From contig NZ_JAJNMU010000024.1 in assembly GCF_022458865.1 (NCBI RefSeq), positions 117,060 through 181,059 on the forward strand: 64,000 nt of DNA. The letters are read 5' to 3'. Within the stretch, counting starts at the first letter, position 1; each line of letters starts with the position of its first letter. This document shows, piece after piece, positions 61,752-64,000 of the stretch. This stretch comes from Paenibacillus periandrae (lineage in GTDB: Bacteria; Bacillota; Bacilli; Paenibacillales; NBRC-103111). The translations under genes and the position numbers were made by a program. A model generated the notes under the pieces. That model searched no databases. It saw nothing but the letters and a program-made list of their open reading frames with translations, and had not been told where the DNA came from.

Positions 61752-62587
61752 TTAATCAGTCGATTTCAGCTTACGCAGAAGATGATCTGACAGTTTCTTC
61801 TGTTGGCTATGTATTCTCTCCACAATGGCTGCATATTGTACTGCTTTCTTGCCAATATCCTCGGCTGTGTGCACTTGTAATCTTTCTGCAAATTGCACGA
61901 ATGCTTCTTCTCCTCTTGGGGATATTCCATTCAGCAATTGTTTACAATCGATAAATCCACGCCTAGACTGGTTTGGGTTATTTCCATTAATCCTTTGCGC
62001 ACAGCGCTAGGCGGGCGCAAGTCTATTGAATCCAGCAATCCCACCGTTGGGCCAACGACCGTTCTTACAAAGTCGAATGCATGATGATTATCTTTATTAC
62101 TCTTGATATATACGGGGTCTAACCAATTATTCGCATGTACGGTCAACTCCGATAAGGATCGTTCGATAGCTGCATCTACCCATTGCACATTTCGCAGCAG
62201 CCCTCGCGTTTCTTGCTGAGGAACGGAAAATCTGCCTTCTTTCTCCCACAAAATGTGAGCACGGTTCAAAGATACAATAACCGAAAGACGCATGGTCTCA
62301 GGTAGCGACAAATCTCCCCAAAAATAATTGGCCATCTCTATCGTAACTCCCGCCTCCTGAAAGATACTATGTGGATTCAGACGCGGATCGTTGATGCTAT
62401 CATTACTGATACCATGCCAATTAATATCAATGTCTGAATGAGGCAATTGAGTATCTGGACTCCAAATGGAACCCGTCAGGATGAATCCGTCGATACCAGG
62501 ATGAAGTGGAATAATGTCTTGGATTAAGCTCTCGACGAGATGTGCCCGACCAGGTGGTAAAGGCTCAGTGTTGATGAATACTGTCAT
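61752..62587 (-). pseudogene. nucleotidyltransferase-fold protein, probably frameshifted
   Basis: The main frame (62587-61931, 218 aa) starts TVFINTEPLPPGRAHLVESL and has the nucleotidyltransferase core FILTGSIWSP to HSDIDINW (GS and DxD). It stops after DLSIVNNC. A second frame opens at once (QLLNGISPRGEEAFVQFAER to RKLKSTD, ending 61752) and reads like the natural C-terminus; the two overlap by 7 nt around 61931-61937. A one-base indel in the AACAATTG stretch would join them. The protein resembles Ant/KNTase-like or MNT-type nucleotidyltransferases. The target is unknown. Confidence 0.65.
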
Positions 62588-62662
62588 TTATACTCACTCC
62601 TATTCTAAATGGAAAATATTTTTAAGAATATAATTAGAATTCTAATTATAATACAAAAAAAT

Positions 62663-63106
62663 TTACTCAGGTTTATTCTTAATGTGTTGTAGATGATTGG
62701 ACATCTTGTTTAACAACGTGCTCAGCTGTCGCTTTTCTTCCTCTGTAAAACAAGATAAAGGATCAAACTCCTCCTCCGCTTGCAGCGCTTGATTCAAAGA
62801 CGCTAGCTTATCTTGTCCTTCCTCCGTGATCGCAATATTAACCATCTTTTTATTAGTCAAATCCTTACTCCTTCTAATCCAGCGCTGCCGCTCCATATTA
62901 TTAATAATGACGGTTGCGGTAGGACGATCACAGTAAAGCAGCTCAGCAATTTGCGAAGGGTTTAAAATCGTTTTAACGACAAGCTTGCGCAATACATACT
63001 GCTGCTTTAATGTGATTTGATGAGGTACAAGCTGCTTTTGTAAATATCGCTGCCAGGTTAGGAAATTGATACCTATACGAGACATTATTGAAAGTTTATC
63101 TGACAT
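62663..63106 (-). CDS. MarR-family transcriptional regulator
   Basis: 147 aa from the ATG at 63106 (MSDKLSIMSRIGINF), with GGGAG upstream; the longer frame to 63316 has no ribosome site. Winged HTH: TILNPSQIAELLYCDRPTATVIINNMERQRWIRR, then the wing KMVNIAITEEGQ. The C-terminal dimerisation helix has LSTLLNKMSNHLQHIKN. Divergent from the DUF2269 gene (216 bp between starts), which it may control. Confidence 0.9.
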   Translation of the reverse strand: MSDKLSIMSRIGINFLTWQRYLQKQLVPHQITLKQQYVLRKLVVKTILNPSQIAELLYCDRPTATVIINNMERQRWIRRSKDLTNKKMVNIAITEEGQDKLASLNQALQAEEEFDPLSCFTEEEKRQLSTLLNKMSNHLQHIKNKPE

Positions 63107-63321
63107 TTCGTATGGGCTCCCTACAGTTAGTATTCTAATCATAATATACAATATCCTAAATAGGAGCACAAGACGTGAGAAAAGAGAATTAAACGTCTTT
63201 ACAAACTTCAGTTGATGAAAGAGTATACCTACCCTATACCTTATTACTACCTTTGGATAATATAATGCGTTCTGGCAGCGTGTTATCTTATAACTATTCT
63301 GCAGAAAAGGAGGCAAGGAAT

Positions 63322-63771
63322 ATGAAATGGTTGGTGCTTATTCATGTACTATCGGCGATTATCGGGATCGGTCCCACTTATTTTGGACATTTATTGTTTC
63401 GAAACGGGCAGACTGTCGGAGGGTTACGGCAGTCGATCGCTTCATTTAAGCTGTTGAATTTTTTCCCAAAAATAGGCGGGACCCTAGCTGTACTCACCGG
63501 AATCCTGCTAGTAATTGTATCTTCTTGGAGCTTCTCGAGCTTTTGGATCATAGGCTCGCTTGTTCTATATGTAGCCATTCAAGTTTTGGTCGTGGGAATA
63601 TTGGACCCAGTTGTCAAAAATCTGCATCTGTCACTTCAAGCCCCTGATCTCTCGCAAGATCAAAATCTGCCTGAAACATCGGTCAGGTTTTTGAGCAAGG
63701 CCAATCGCATTTATTACACAGCTTCTATTTTAGGTGTCCTGTTGTTTACTCTTATGATTATAAAACCTTAG
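63322..63771 (+). CDS. DUF2269 family membrane protein
   Basis: 149 aa, AAGGAGG before the ATG at 63322. Four membrane helices: LVLIHVLSAIIGIGPTYFG, IGGTLAVLTGILLVIVSS, FWIIGSLVLYVAIQVLVVG, and ASILGVLLFTLMIIK. DUF2269 family, function unknown. Divergent from the MarR regulator, an arrangement often seen when the regulator controls a small membrane protein. Confidence 0.85.
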   Translation: MKWLVLIHVLSAIIGIGPTYFGHLLFRNGQTVGGLRQSIASFKLLNFFPKIGGTLAVLTGILLVIVSSWSFSSFWIIGSLVLYVAIQVLVVGILDPVVKNLHLSLQAPDLSQDQNLPETSVRFLSKANRIYYTASILGVLLFTLMIIKP

Positions 63772-63810
63772 CGATGAAGAGCAGCATCAATTATTTAAAG
63801 TTAATCGAAA

Positions 63811-63863
63811 AAGAACGTCCTGGCTCCATGTTGATAAATGGAGAGGACGTTTCTTGGTTTTTT
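63811..63863 (+). terminator. rho-independent terminator of the DUF2269 gene
   Basis: AAGAACGTCCT pairs with AGGACGTTTCTT; an inner CTCCAT/ATGGAG pairing extends the stem. A GGTTTTTT run follows. It ends the plus-strand unit. Confidence 0.85.
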
Positions 63864-63874
63864 AAAGACATATA

Positions 63875-63934
63875 TGCGGTCGGCGGGATTTGAACCCGCA
63901 CGTCCATGGGACACTACCCCCTCAAGGTAATTTG
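63875..63934 (-). tRNA. 3' half of a tRNA-Leu (GAG anticodon), truncated
   Basis: On the minus strand the acceptor 3' strand CGACCGC plus discriminator A, the T arm (GCGGGTTCAAATCCCGC), a long variable arm with a GTCC/GGAC hairpin (class II, hence Leu/Ser) and the anticodon loop TTGAGGG with GAG are all intact. Position 27-31 can be read as TTACC. Upstream of that (63935 on) the sequence gives no D arm and no acceptor 5' strand. It is therefore a 3' tRNA fragment, most likely an attachment-site copy left by an integrated element to the right. Confidence 0.8.
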
Positions 63935-63964
63935 TGGCATTAACTAGCTATAACTACATTACTT

Positions 63965-63989
63965 AAACCCTTGTTAATCAAGGGTTTTT
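63965..63989. terminator. terminator-like hairpin at the right edge
   Basis: AAACCCTTG, TTAAT, CAAGGGTTTTT: a 9-bp perfect stem with a 5-nt loop and a five-T tail. It lies beyond the tRNA fragment, probably inside the integrated element. Confidence 0.75.
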
Positions 63990-64000
63990 CTTGTTCGTAT

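Noticed and set aside
1..64000. CRISPR array or cas genes
   Set aside because: No regularly spaced repeats and no cas-like proteins seen; defence content is limited to the type III restriction-modification system and one toxin-antitoxin pair.

Overview
The window looks like the chromosome of a Paenibacillus-type, spore-forming, low-to-medium-GC Firmicute. This rests on strong AGGAGG-type ribosome binding sites, a T-box leader in front of argS, S-layer-homology (SLH) surface proteins, a sortase B/NEAT haem-uptake locus and IS3/ISL3 insertion sequences. The genus is inferred from gene content; no rRNA is present.

Layout. 0-2 kb: end of a hexuronate operon (3' end of a tagaturonate epimerase-like gene, then uxaC) and a broken IS3-family element. 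2.4-5.8 kb: an MHYT-domain hybrid histidine kinase with a separate receiver protein, and a decayed GGDEF-EAL gene. 5.8-11 kb: small metabolic and regulatory genes and a YefM/RelE-type toxin-antitoxin pair. 11-15 kb: a sugar or polyol oxidation operon (two TIM-barrel isomerases and a Gfo/Idh/MocA dehydrogenase) divergent from an AraC regulator. 16-20 kb: a catalytically dead kinase-like PASTA protein, a cytochrome P450 and a eukaryotic-type HisA homologue. 20.4-25.8 kb: a complete Weimberg-type D-xylonate set (YjhG-type dehydratase, 2-keto-3-deoxy-acid dehydratase, ketoglutarate-semialdehyde dehydrogenase) with an IclR regulator and two copies of a probable operator. 25.9-28.1 kb: argS behind an Arg-specifier T-box. 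28.2-32.1 kb: a frameshifted SLH-prolyl oligopeptidase and an ISL3 element with perfect 8-bp target duplications. 32-34.6 kb: a cupin, an unusual SDR and a YolD-like protein. 34.7-39.8 kb: a five-gene nickel-type ABC importer behind a NikR-like operator. 40-45 kb: a type III restriction-modification system. 45.2-46.2 kb: a HemAT-like globin sensor.

46.6-61.7 kb is the most striking part: a haem-iron acquisition region. It holds a 1676-aa surface protein with about seven NEAT-type domains, helical spacers and three SLH domains; a second NEAT-SLH protein; a small secreted NEAT-like protein; a sortase B with an NPQTG-tailed NEAT substrate; two complete haem/siderophore-type ABC transporters, one on each strand; and an IsdG/IsdI-type haem-degrading monooxygenase. 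Fur-box-like sites lie upstream, one matching the classical 19-mer at every base. The inferred flow is haem capture at the S-layer, transfer along NEAT domains to the sortase-anchored wall protein, ABC import, and ring opening by IsdG.

The window ends with a MarR regulator, a DUF2269 membrane protein and only the 3' half of a tRNA-Leu(GAG), which looks like the attachment-site scar of an integrated element continuing past the right edge. Other notable features are a roughly 108-bp structured intergenic repeat present twice (7.9 and 44.9 kb) and several decaying genes.
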